A stretch of DNA of 64,000 bases from an uncultured Rhodopila sp. (GTDB taxonomy: Bacteria; Pseudomonadota; Alphaproteobacteria; Acetobacterales; Acetobacteraceae), in the NCBI RefSeq assembly GCF_903915725.1, contig NZ_CAIWTY010000110.1, positions 1 through 64,000 on the forward strand, in the 5' to 3' direction. Below are positions 52,752-61,800 of this stretch, one piece after another. Position numbers and translations under genes: made by a program. The notes under the pieces were generated by a model that was not told where the DNA came from, made no database searches, and saw only the letters and a program-made list of their open reading frames with translations. Every line of letters begins with the position of its first letter. Position 1 is the stretch's first letter.

Positions 52752-53436
52752 TTCGATCCGCGCCGGCGGTTACCGGTTCGTCGAGGCCGCGGAGATGCGC
52801 GCCCTGCTGGAACAGGTCGGTCCGCTGACCGATTGGGCGGCGTTCGCGGAAAGTTGGGACGATCTCGGCCCGGATACCTACATGGCCGACGGCGGCCGCT
52901 ACCGGAAGCGGCGGCACGCGGTGTTTTCGGTAAGGGCCGAGGGGATCGTCCGCCGGGCGGCGCAGCCGCACTACCAGAGCCGCGACTACAACACGCTGAA
53001 TGGCGGCATCGAGCGCTGGTTCGAGCCGGTGGCGGAGAGCATCGGCTCGGGTCCGGTGCTAACCACGGTGCTGACCTTTTGCCGCGACCTGTTCGACCGG
53101 GTGACTCCGGCGGATGCCTGGCATGTCGAGGTGCATCAGTTCCGCATTGAGGCCCGCACCGGCGAGGCGGGGCGGCCGACGCCCGAGGGGATGCATCGCG
53201 ATGGCGTTGACTACGTGCTGGTGCTGCTGGTGAGCCGCCTTAACATCGCCAGCGGGGTGACCTCGGTTCATGATCTGACGGGGCGCGAGCTGGGGCATTT
53301 CACGCTGAGCCGGCCGTTCGACGCTGCTTTGGTGGACGATGCGCAGGTGATGCACGGGGTGACGCCGGTGGAGCCGTTGGACCCGGCGGAAACCGGTCAC
53401 CGCGATGTGCTGGTGGTGACATTTCGGAGAGAGTAG
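52726..53436 (+). CDS. 2OG-Fe dioxygenase family protein
   Basis: A 236-residue Fe(II)/2-oxoglutarate dioxygenase of the family that includes bacterial L-isoleucine hydroxylases and BsmA. Iron ligands are His157 and Asp159 (GMHRDGVDYV) and His210 (VMHGVTPV); Arg226 in TGHRDVLVVTF likely binds 2OG. YRKRRHAVFSV and HYQSRDYNTLNGG are also typical. The start is a TTG at 52726 inside the end of the MscS gene, with GGAAAGG about 10 bases upstream, so it is probably translationally coupled. It likely hydroxylates an amino acid; which one is open. Confidence 0.85.
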   Translation: MDKLRPLTDSIRAGGYRFVEAAEMRALLEQVGPLTDWAAFAESWDDLGPDTYMADGGRYRKRRHAVFSVRAEGIVRRAAQPHYQSRDYNTLNGGIERWFEPVAESIGSGPVLTTVLTFCRDLFDRVTPADAWHVEVHQFRIEARTGEAGRPTPEGMHRDGVDYVLVLLVSRLNIASGVTSVHDLTGRELGHFTLSRPFDAALVDDAQVMHGVTPVEPLDPAETGHRDVLVVTFRRE

Positions 53437-53593
53437 GAGACGCGCCGCAAAGAGCGACAGGCGTATGGCGAGCAAAGCCGGGCTTGCCAAGGTCGCGTGC
53501 CCGCCCGGGGACGTTGCACCGGATCGATACCCCCGGTTCAGCGATACCGATAAACGATCGAATCGAGTGACCCACCTCCCGTCCTGGGTTGGC

Positions 53594-55069
53594 TTAGCTG
53601 TGCGGCTTCCAGCATTGCTGACTCGCCTCACCATCGACGCTTAAAATTCCACTTCCGAACATCAGCGTCACCGACATCGCGACGCCGGTCTCATCGGAAA
53701 CCTCTGACGCCCTGACGCCGCGATCATCGGCAGTATGAAAGAACTCCACTTTTTGATGGACTGGCTCACTTGGTGTCAATGCACAGCCGAGCCCGGGTTC
53801 TACAATAAGACTTCTGAAATCCCCGTCGCGATACAACACCGTGCACTGCACTCCTACGGAAGTAATCAGGACTGTACGATTTCGCTCATTGACCCGAATG
53901 ATTTCCTGTGCACGCTCGCTCGGCATAATATCTTTGCATCGGAACATTTCTCCGCCGGCCATTTCGGCTTGTTGCTTCAATCTTTCCTGGTCCGCGGCGT
54001 TCCTGGCTGCAACGGCTTGTTCGCGACGCACCTGTACCGGATCATAGGGCTTTCTGCACTCGCCGAACTCATCATCGTATTTGAGGCATATCACCTGTCC
54101 GTCACGGGTGAATTTGACGATGACTGCACCACTGGAACCTCCGGCATTCGAATACATGCCACGAATCTGTATACTCCCGTCGTCGCCGTCGTAGAGCCAT
54201 CGCCGCGCACCATGCATGCTGCCTTTTTCATATTCGTTGTATTTCCAACCTACCGAATCATCCGACACGATTTTGTCGAGCAGGGCATTGTAGTCTCCGG
54301 ACGACGCAGCAGCCACGGGCTTGGCTGGCTCCCGGCGGGTTGCTGCGGCCTGCGCTTGCGTATCAATGCGCTGAGGCAATTTGGAAGCTACGGCTCTGAC
54401 ATCCATCTGTTGAAATTCGGCGTAAGTATTCGGAAGCGCACCATTCTGTATGAGTATTTTGTAGGCTGAGTATGAGGGCAGTTGGTCCCACAACTCCCGG
54501 GCTTTCGCCCGGTCGCGATCGACCCCGAGTCCATAGGCGTAGAGAAGTCCAAGTTGGGCGAAGGCGCCTCCGCGATCTCCGGCAATCTCGCACCCTCTGT
54601 CGTCAAAGATCACCGTGTTGATGGCTTTCTGATACCAATCGGCCGCCCGGGAATAGCTTTGTTGGACACCGAGCGCATTTTGATAGTAATAGCCCAGCCT
54701 GATCCGGGCATCGACAAGACTGTCGACATATTTCCGGTCGATCACATCAAGCCATGGCGTCGTCGCGGGAAGTCCGGCAATTCCCGCTATATCGTCGTGA
54801 TCAATTCGCTGAAACAGGCGCAAAGCTTCAGGAAAATTCCGCGCGCGGTCTGCCGCAACCGCTTGTCTGTGTGCCTCGCTATCGGGTTCCTGGATTCGTG
54901 CGAGGGGAACTGCATTGCGAGATCGTTGACAGTCCGCACCGGCCAATTGCGACGTATGTGTGCCGTATCGCACCCGGTCTTGCGCTGCGTGCGCGGAACT
55001 GTTGAACCAGCAACCGACAACGCCCGCAACAGCCGCACTTAAAACATGAGTGGCGCGAAGAGTTTGCAT
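53594..55069 (-). CDS. exported protein with Sel1-like repeats, otherwise unknown
   Basis: A 491-residue protein with an N-terminal signal peptide (ATHVLSAAVAGVVGCWFNSS, cleavage after AHA). Residues about 115-190 contain Sel1/TPR-like helices: RLGYYYQNALGVQQSYSRAA and FAQLGLLYAYGLGVDRDRAK. The middle (about 245-345) is unrecognised, with SVGWKYNEYEKGSMHGARRW and GAVIVKFTRDGQVICLKYDD. The C-terminal region contains several Cys and could be disulfide-bonded. G+C is lower than in the flanking genes, suggesting transfer. It lies alone between two oppositely oriented neighbours. Role unknown; Sel1 repeats suggest protein-protein contacts in the periplasm. Confidence 0.7.
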   Translation of the reverse strand: MQTLRATHVLSAAVAGVVGCWFNSSAHAAQDRVRYGTHTSQLAGADCQRSRNAVPLARIQEPDSEAHRQAVAADRARNFPEALRLFQRIDHDDIAGIAGLPATTPWLDVIDRKYVDSLVDARIRLGYYYQNALGVQQSYSRAADWYQKAINTVIFDDRGCEIAGDRGGAFAQLGLLYAYGLGVDRDRAKARELWDQLPSYSAYKILIQNGALPNTYAEFQQMDVRAVASKLPQRIDTQAQAAATRREPAKPVAAASSGDYNALLDKIVSDDSVGWKYNEYEKGSMHGARRWLYDGDDGSIQIRGMYSNAGGSSGAVIVKFTRDGQVICLKYDDEFGECRKPYDPVQVRREQAVAARNAADQERLKQQAEMAGGEMFRCKDIMPSERAQEIIRVNERNRTVLITSVGVQCTVLYRDGDFRSLIVEPGLGCALTPSEPVHQKVEFFHTADDRGVRASEVSDETGVAMSVTLMFGSGILSVDGEASQQCWKPHS

Positions 55070-55362
55070 GCCAACACTACCTGCCAGTCAAACGACGAGT
55101 GACCTGCATGGCAATTTACGCCATCCTCGTGCCAAGATCGATCCATCGCCGAAGAGTTTGCGGCAGTCATCTCAACTATACGTGATCCGGGTCTCCAAAG
55201 CGCTTTCAGACTGCCGCCCGCGAGGCCGGACCAATAACGTTGCTGGTATGCTACTACCGCTCCCGGTCACCGGGAGGTCGCTGCTCGTTACGCATACGTC
55301 GAGTCCCTCGGGCTTCCCGGCAATCTCCGTCGCGCCATAAAGGCAGTTCTCCGCAGGGTCAC
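55070..55362. other. intergenic region between two leftward genes
   Basis: 293 bases with no supported gene. It should hold the promoter of the Sel1-like gene (leftward from 55069), and the end of the LysR gene lies at its right. No strong hairpin, repeat or promoter box was found. Confidence 0.3.
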
Positions 55363-56268
55363 CTACCGCTCCACCATCCACCCCGGGCCGATCCGCCGCG
55401 CCTCCGTCACCAGCGCCGCGGTCAGTGGAATGAGTGGCTCTCGCTGCGGATACACCAGCCCGATCGTCGGTGGCGGCGGCCCTGGCGGTTCGGCGATCGG
55501 GATCGCCCGCACCGGCCCGGGCAACCCCATCGTCTCCGCCAGCACCGCCGGCATGACGCTGGCCCAGCGGCCGGTCCGCACATGCGAATACAGCAGTACC
55601 ATCGAGTTCGACTGCAACGTCGGCGCCGGTTCCACCCCCGCCTCGCGCAGCCGCCGATCGATGATGCGGCGGTTCTGCATGTCGGGGGTCAGCAGGCACA
55701 GCGGCACCCCCGCCACCTCGGCCCAGGTCACCTCCGTCCGCTCACCCAACGGCCGATCGGCGGCGATGAGAAGGCAGTAGCGCTCGTGATACAGCGGCAC
55801 GGCGCGGGCGCGGCCCAGCGGTTCGTTGTCGACGTAGGTCAGCCCGGCCTCGATCTCCAAATTGTCCAGCATCGTCAGGATTTCGAAGGAGTTGCGCGAC
55901 AGAATGGTGAACAGCACCTCCGGATGCGCGGCATGCAGCGGAGTCGTCAGCGCCGAGACGATCGGCAGCGCCGTCGGCACCGCGGCGATGCGCAGATGTC
56001 CCGCCAGGCCGCGCTTCAGCGCCTGGATTTCACCGCGCATCGCCCGGTAATCGCCGACGATGCGCCGTGCCCAGTCGAGCACGCGCAACCCCTCCGGCGT
56101 GAACCCGATGAAGCGGGATTGCCGTTGCACCAGCAGAACGCCAAGCCCTTCCTCCAGGCTTTTCAGCCCGGCTGACAGCGTCGGCTGGGTCACCCCGCAG
56201 GCATCGGCGGCGCGGCCGAAATGCTGTTCCTTCGCCAGCGCCAGCAGCATGTCGAGTTTGTCGATCAT
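55363..56268 (-). CDS. LysR-family transcriptional regulator
   Basis: A 301-residue regulator. The N-terminal winged helix-turn-helix is MLLALAKEQHFGRAADACGV, TQPTLSAGLKSLEEGLG, then VLLVQRQSRFIGFTPEGLRV. The C-terminal two-lobe effector domain (about 90-300) is typical. It resembles CynR/CbbR-like regulators in its HTH. No divergent partner is close: the gene to its right (retropepsin) has the same direction. Target genes are unknown. A repeat remnant lies just upstream. Confidence 0.9.
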   Translation of the reverse strand: MIDKLDMLLALAKEQHFGRAADACGVTQPTLSAGLKSLEEGLGVLLVQRQSRFIGFTPEGLRVLDWARRIVGDYRAMRGEIQALKRGLAGHLRIAAVPTALPIVSALTTPLHAAHPEVLFTILSRNSFEILTMLDNLEIEAGLTYVDNEPLGRARAVPLYHERYCLLIAADRPLGERTEVTWAEVAGVPLCLLTPDMQNRRIIDRRLREAGVEPAPTLQSNSMVLLYSHVRTGRWASVMPAVLAETMGLPGPVRAIPIAEPPGPPPPTIGLVYPQREPLIPLTAALVTEARRIGPGWMVER

Positions 56269-56313
56269 TATTCCAGTCCGTCGTGACAGCGACTCTCCGG
56301 CCGCCCCTCGCCT

Positions 56314-56356
56314 TCATGCCGGCGAAGCCTGGCATCTACAAACGAAGGCTTGGATA
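56314..56356. repeat. short intergenic repeat, family 2
   Basis: CATGCCGGCGAAGCCTGGCA, then TCTACAAACGAAGGCTTGGA, resembles part of the element at 58712-58785 (shared CATGCCG, GGCATC-AC and AAACGAAGGC-TGGAT). It seems a shortened, mutated copy. It lies between the LysR start and the retropepsin end. Confidence 0.5.
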
Positions 56357-56393
56357 GTGCCCCTACCGCCAGCACGACGGCGGAAGTCGTCCA

Positions 56394-57305
56394 CTACTCC
56401 TCGCCCGGCGCCGAAACGAAGACCTGACGGTTGCGGAAGGATATCCAGACCCGCCGCCCTTGCAGGAACTGCTCGCCGATAAGCGCGTCACCGATGCCGG
56501 CCTCGGACAACTGGATAGCGATCAGCGGGGCGATCTGCAAAGTAGGCCCGATGCGAAGCTGCCTGAAGCGGTGGACATAGGCGGTGGCCTCGTTCGGCCC
56601 GACGCCACGCTGGCGGATTCTGGGATCGGTTGCCAGCGTCTGCTCGTTCAGGCCCATCCGCCGCGCCATGTCCGCGCCGATGACGTTGCGCCCTGCCCCG
56701 GTGTCCAGGATCGCCATGCCCGGCACGTTGTCCAGTTCTATCGGCAGCAACAGGCGGTCTTTGCGTGTGCCGATGCCGGGGATTTCCACGGCCGGCTCCT
56801 TCCAGGGCGGCGCGGCTTGCGGACATAGCCGGGCGCGATACAGCGTCAGCGTGCCGTGCGGCACGTCGATATCCAGGTCGAACGCCAGCAGGATGTCGGC
56901 CCCGAGCAAACCGTCGGCGTTCAGCCCATGTTCGCTTTTGAGGGTAAACGTGCCCACCGCGACCCGCTCAACCGGGAAATGCACGCCGCCCAGCACCAGA
57001 CGATCGAGGTCGGCGTCCATGGTGACGGTGTGGCCGCCGATGCCGAGCGAATGGGTGCGGTAGCGCGGGTCGTGCGGCAGGCCCAACCGTTCGGCCGCGG
57101 CGTCGCTGAGCGTGGTTCGCTCCGCCCCGCTATCGATAACAAGGTGGACCCACTTGCCATTGATGCCGGCCGGAACCACCAGCAGATGGTCCTGCACCTT
57201 CAGCGGGATCTGCGCGATCAGCGACAGCGAGCAGTCGGCAGCGGTCGGGGCGCAGCGCGACAGCAGAAGCAGCAGGACGAGGCCGAACGTGCGGCGGAAA
57301 AGCAT
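56394..57305 (-). CDS. two-domain retropepsin-like aspartic protease, exported
   Basis: A 303-residue exported protein with two tandem pepsin-like domains. Asp58 is in VIDSGAERTTLS (DSG instead of DTG) and Asp201 is in AILDTGAGRNVIG. A hydrophobic segment (about 5-16) followed by a Cys at 18 could be a signal peptide or a poor lipobox (LLSRC). GLLGADILLAFDLDID and ALIGEQFLQGRRVWI are the conserved later strands of each domain. The start at 57305 is preferred, as the frame before it has no signal peptide. Function may be periplasmic proteolysis; the substrate is unknown. Divergent from the DUF1330 gene. Confidence 0.83.
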   Translation of the reverse strand: MLFRRTFGLVLLLLLSRCAPTAADCSLSLIAQIPLKVQDHLLVVPAGINGKWVHLVIDSGAERTTLSDAAAERLGLPHDPRYRTHSLGIGGHTVTMDADLDRLVLGGVHFPVERVAVGTFTLKSEHGLNADGLLGADILLAFDLDIDVPHGTLTLYRARLCPQAAPPWKEPAVEIPGIGTRKDRLLLPIELDNVPGMAILDTGAGRNVIGADMARRMGLNEQTLATDPRIRQRGVGPNEATAYVHRFRQLRIGPTLQIAPLIAIQLSEAGIGDALIGEQFLQGRRVWISFRNRQVFVSAPGEE

Positions 57306-57461
57306 GGGCTGGGCACCTTCGGTCTCGAGTCGCGGGGAGACCATGGCACACGCGCCACGTCGTTTCCAAACCATTTCATTGACGCACGGCGGACGAATGC
57401 CCCCGATTTGTCGCCGCTGCGCCACCGGTGCTAAATCGGCCATCCCAACCAGGAGAACCCC

Positions 57462-57752
57462 ATGGCCAAGGCATACTGGATCACCACTTACCGCGCCATC
57501 AGCAACCCCGACAAAGTCGTCGCCTATGCCAAGCTCGCCGGCCCCGCCATCGCCGCCGGCGGCGGGACGTTCATTGTCCGGGGCATGCCGGCGAAGATCT
57601 ATGAGGCGGGCCTGAACCAGCGCACCGTCGTCATTCAGTTCGACAGCCTGGAACAGGCCGCCGCCATCTATGACAGTCCCGCCTACAAGGCCGCTCTGGA
57701 CGCGCTCGGCGACGGAGCCGAGCGCGACATGAGGCTGGTCGAGGGCGTCTGA
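57462..57752 (+). CDS. DUF1330-family protein
   Basis: A 96-residue cytoplasmic alpha/beta protein of the ferredoxin-like DUF1330 family. Conserved residues include AYWITTYRAISNPDKV, ARGG-like FIVRGMPAKIYEAG, and VVIQFDSLEQAAAIYDSPAY. The length is normal. An AGGAG precedes the ATG at 57462. Its function is not known. The MBL hydrolase gene ends one base away, on the opposite strand. Confidence 0.88.
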   Translation: MAKAYWITTYRAISNPDKVVAYAKLAGPAIAAGGGTFIVRGMPAKIYEAGLNQRTVVIQFDSLEQAAAIYDSPAYKAALDALGDGAERDMRLVEGV

Positions 57753-58631
57753 TCAGCCGGTAATATACTCGCATTTGAACCCGTCGCCCCACCGCTTGAT
57801 GTACCCGCGGGACGGCGACGGGAAATGCGCGAAGCAGCACTGCGTATCCGTATCGCAGTAGGTCTCCAGGAATTTTCGCCGCGTCGCCGAGCTTTGGATC
57901 GGATCATAATCGATCCGCATCGCCAGATCGGTCCACTTGGCCTGCAACGGCGTGTGGATCAGGTCGCCGGTGATCACTGCGTCCCTGCCGCCCTTGCCAA
58001 GTGTTACCGCGTAATGATCGATGGTATGGCCCGGCGTCGGGATCAGCGAGACGACATCGCTCAAGGAATGATCGCTGTTGATCAGTTCGCAGCGCTTCGC
58101 CTCGACAATCGGGATGACGCTGTCGAGTATGGGGGGCACGGTCGCCTTGTCATTCTCCGCCAGCCAGAAATCCAGTTCTTTCTTCGAGAAAAGATACCGC
58201 GCGTTCGGGAATGTCGGCACCCAACGGCCGTTCTCCAACCGCGTGTTCCAGCCGACATGATCGACATGAAGATGCGTGCATAGAACGAAATCGATGTCGG
58301 CGACGGTCAGCCCGACTTCCGCCAGCCCCCGCATGAACACGTTGTCCGTTTTATTATGCCATAGCGGCCGCAGCGGACGGTCCTTATCATTGCCGATGCA
58401 ACTATCGACCAGAATAATATGCCGGCCGGTGCGCACGATATAAGACTGGAAGCACAGCACCAGACGGTCCTGGTCGTCCAGCGCCAGCGGGTCCCGCATC
58501 CATCTCCGGCTTTCGTCCAGCCGCTCGGGCGTCAGCGTCGGCAGAAACTCCAGTGCCGGCGTGAAGCCGCACTCCATCTCGATGATTCGGTGGACGGTCA
58601 TGTCCCCAAGTTTGAAGGTGGTGGTTGCCAT
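57753..58631 (-). CDS. MBL-fold metallohydrolase
   Basis: Metallo-beta-lactamase-fold enzyme of 292 residues. The metal-binding motif HLHVDH (His120, His122, Asp124, His125) is complete. PTPGHTIDHYAVTLG and DAVITGDLIHTPLQAKW give the next metal ligands, and the C-terminal FAHFPSPSRGYIKR supplies the last His. The ATG at 58631 is preferred over one at 58784, as the upstream extension lies in repeat-like DNA. It resembles lactonase-type or glyoxalase-like family members. The substrate is unknown; quorum lactone hydrolysis is only a possibility. Confidence 0.87.
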   Translation of the reverse strand: MATTTFKLGDMTVHRIIEMECGFTPALEFLPTLTPERLDESRRWMRDPLALDDQDRLVLCFQSYIVRTGRHIILVDSCIGNDKDRPLRPLWHNKTDNVFMRGLAEVGLTVADIDFVLCTHLHVDHVGWNTRLENGRWVPTFPNARYLFSKKELDFWLAENDKATVPPILDSVIPIVEAKRCELINSDHSLSDVVSLIPTPGHTIDHYAVTLGKGGRDAVITGDLIHTPLQAKWTDLAMRIDYDPIQSSATRRKFLETYCDTDTQCCFAHFPSPSRGYIKRWGDGFKCEYITG

Positions 58632-58709
58632 TCGGTTCGCTCCCCTATTCCAGTGGCAGCACTCTGACACTAACCGGCGACGACGTTCACCCGCCGGCGC
58701 AGCCGCCAC

Positions 58710-58790
58710 GTCATGCCGACGGGGGTCGGCATCCACGCCTGTCGCTTGAACAAACGAAGGCGTGGATGGCGGGCCTGCGCCCAAGACGAT
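58710..58790. repeat. short intergenic repeat, family 2
   Basis: GTCATGCCGACGGGGGTCGG opens the element. ATCCACGCCT (58731-58740) and AGGCGTGGAT (58758-58767) form a perfect 10-bp inverted repeat around a 17-base loop. The left and right flanks (CATGCCG; GGGCCTGCGCCC) are G+C-rich. The sequence lies between the MBL start and the putA end and resembles the piece at 56314-56356. Confidence 0.65.
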
Positions 58791-58865
58791 AGCGGCGGCC
58801 TGCCCGATGGGTCAAAGTCAATGCCAGGCGATATAACCCCGGTTCGGCGGACCGACAAACCCCGC

Positions 58866-61800
58866 TCAGCCGATGGACATCAAGCTGGCGTTGCCCCCCG
58901 CCGCGGCCGTGTTGGTGGAGATCGAGCGCTCCTCCAGCAACCGGTTCAGATCGTAGTCGCCGGCCGCCTGAACCTGGACCAGCGGTCCGTCGCGTTCGGC
59001 CAGGCGGCGGTTCAACGCGATCATCGCCTCGGCATCGCCCTCGAACAGCACGGCACGCAGGTCACGCACGTCATCAATTGTCTCGACCGTGTCGATCCGC
59101 CTGGCAAGCCCGGGCGGGAGGCCGGCGAGACTACTGCGCGCCGGGTGGCTGGCTTCCAAAACCACAGTATTTCCGGTGGCGAGGATGGCGCCCACCTGCA
59201 GCAACAGCCCCGCCTCGGTTACACCGATGGCGGCGACCCGTCCGCGCGGCCGCAGCGCATAGACATTGCGCTCGCCCACCGGACCGGGCAGCTCCATCGT
59301 CAAGCCGAGAGCGGACCGCGACTGGTACCCGGCGCAGCGTTCCGCCTCGGCCGGGTGGCCTTGCGCCCGCAACCAATCCGCATAGCCCGCCGCCATCCCA
59401 CCACCGGAACCGTTCAGCGGCGTCCCCCGTGGCGCGCTGCACAGCCGCGCCAGATACAGCGGGCCACCCGCTTTTGGGCCGGTGCCGGACAGGCCGCACC
59501 CGCCGAACGGCTGCACGCCAACCACCGCGCCGATGATGTTCCGGTTGATGTAGATGTTGCCGGCGTGCACCCCTTCGGCCACCCGCGCTATCGTCTCGTC
59601 GATCCGGGTGTGCAGGCCGAAGGTCAGGCCGTAGCCCGTCGCGTTGATGTCTTCGATCAGGCGGTCAAGATCTTGCCGGTGGTAGCGCAGGACATGCAGC
59701 ACCGGCCCGAACACCTCCTGCCCGGCGTCGGCGATCCGGTTGATCTCGATGATCGCCGGGGCCACGAAGGTTCCATGGGCAGTATCGGCGGGAAGCGGCA
59801 GAGTCTCGATCCCGTGCCCGCGCGCCCGCATGGCCCGGATGTGCTGCTCGATCCGGTCCCGCGCCTCCGCCGAAATAACCGGCCCGACATCGACGGACAG
59901 CCGATCGGGATTGCCGATCTCCAATTCCGTCAGGGCGCCTTTCAGCATCGACAGGATGCGGTCGGCTGCATCTTCCTGAAGGCCGAGGATGCGCAACGCC
60001 GAACAGCGCTGACCGGCTGAGTCGAAGGCCGACGCAATCACGTCGGCAACCACCTGTTCAGCGAGCGCCGACGAATCCACGATCATCGCATTCAGCCCGC
60101 CGGTTTCCGCGATCAGCGGTATCGGCTGCCCCGCCGCCGACAGCCGGCGCGCGAGCTGCCGCTGGATCAGGCGCGCCACCGCGCATGAGCCGGTGAACAT
60201 CACGCCCTGCACCCGCGCATCCCCGATCAGCGCGGCGCCGACATCGCCGTCGCCCGGCAGAAGCTGCAACACGCCGGGAGGAATGCCCGCTTGGTGCAGC
60301 AGCCGGACGGCCTCGGCGGCGATCAGCGGGGTTTCCTCCGCCGGTTTGGCCAGCACCGTATTGCCGGTGGCAAGAGCGGCAGCGACCTGGCCGGTGAAGA
60401 TCGCCAAGGGAAAATTCCACGGCGATATGCAGGCGATCGGCCCGAGAGGCGTTCCACCGGCCTGATTGGCGTAATAACGCAGGAAATCGACTGCCTCCCG
60501 CACTTCGGTGATCGCGTTGGCAAAGGATTTTCCCGCTTCTCGCACGATCAGCCCGATCAGCAGAGGCATGCGCGCTTCCATCGCATCGGCGGCACGCCTC
60601 AGGCATACGGCCCGCTCCATCCCGGCCCACGCAGGAGCAGCCGCAACCGAGATTGCCAGCGCCGTTTCGACCTCGTCCCGCGTCGCCTCCCGCACGAATC
60701 CCACCACATCCCGCCCATCGGCCGGGTTCACGCCGGGGCGTTGCGGTCCGGATCCACTGCCGGCGGTCCAAACAACAGGTTGGGCCACCGCCGCGGCCAA
60801 CGCGGCCAGGCTGTCCTCGTCCGTCAGATCGAGACCAATCGCGTTCGGCCGCTCCGGCCCGTACAGGTCGCGGGGCAAGACGATGCGCTCATGCGGCGCC
60901 CCCGACGGGTTCATCGCGCGAACAACCGCAACCGGATCGGCGATCAGGTCTTCAACCGGCACCCGGGCGTCGGCGATACGGTTCACAAACGAGGAGTTGG
61001 CGCCATTCTCCAGTAAACGTCGCACCAGATAGGCGAGCAACGTTTCATGCGACCCGACCGGCGCATAAATCCGGCATGGCCGCCCGAGTTTGTCCGGGCC
61101 GACGACTTCGTCATATAGCGGTTCACCCATGCCGTGCAGGCACTGGAACTCGTAGTCGCCGAAGCGGAACTCCGGCCCGGCCATTTCCATCACCGCCGCC
61201 ACGGTCTGGGCGTTGTGGGTCGCGAATTGCGGAAACACCGCATCCCGGGCGGCCAGCAGCTTGCGGGCGCAGGCGAGATACGAGACGTCGGTGTGCAGCT
61301 TGCGCGTAAACACCGGAAAGCCGGCCAACCCGTCGACCTGGGCGCGCTTGATCTCGGTGTCCCAATACGCCCCCTTGACCAGGCGCAGCATGATTCGGTG
61401 CCCGGTTCGGCGTGCCAGATCGACGATCCAGTCGATCACGAAGGGGCACCGCTTGCCGTAAGCCTGTACTACGAAGCCGATGCCGTTCCATCCGGCCAGG
61501 TCCAGGTCCAGCGCCAACGCCTCCAACAAATCCAGCGACAGCTCCAGCCGATCGGCTTCCTCGGCATCGATGTTGAGACCGATGTCGTAGCGCTTGGCCA
61601 GCAGCGCCAGGCCTTTCAGGCGCGGCAGCAGTTCGGTCATCACCCGGTCGCGCTTGGCGCGGCAGTAACGCGGGTGCAGTGCGGAAAGCTTGATGGAAAT
61701 TCCCGGCCCTGCGTAAATCCCCCGCCCGGCGGCGACGCGGCCGATGGCGTGGATCGCGGCTTCGTAGTCCGCCAGGTAGCGCGCGGCATCGGCCGCCGTT

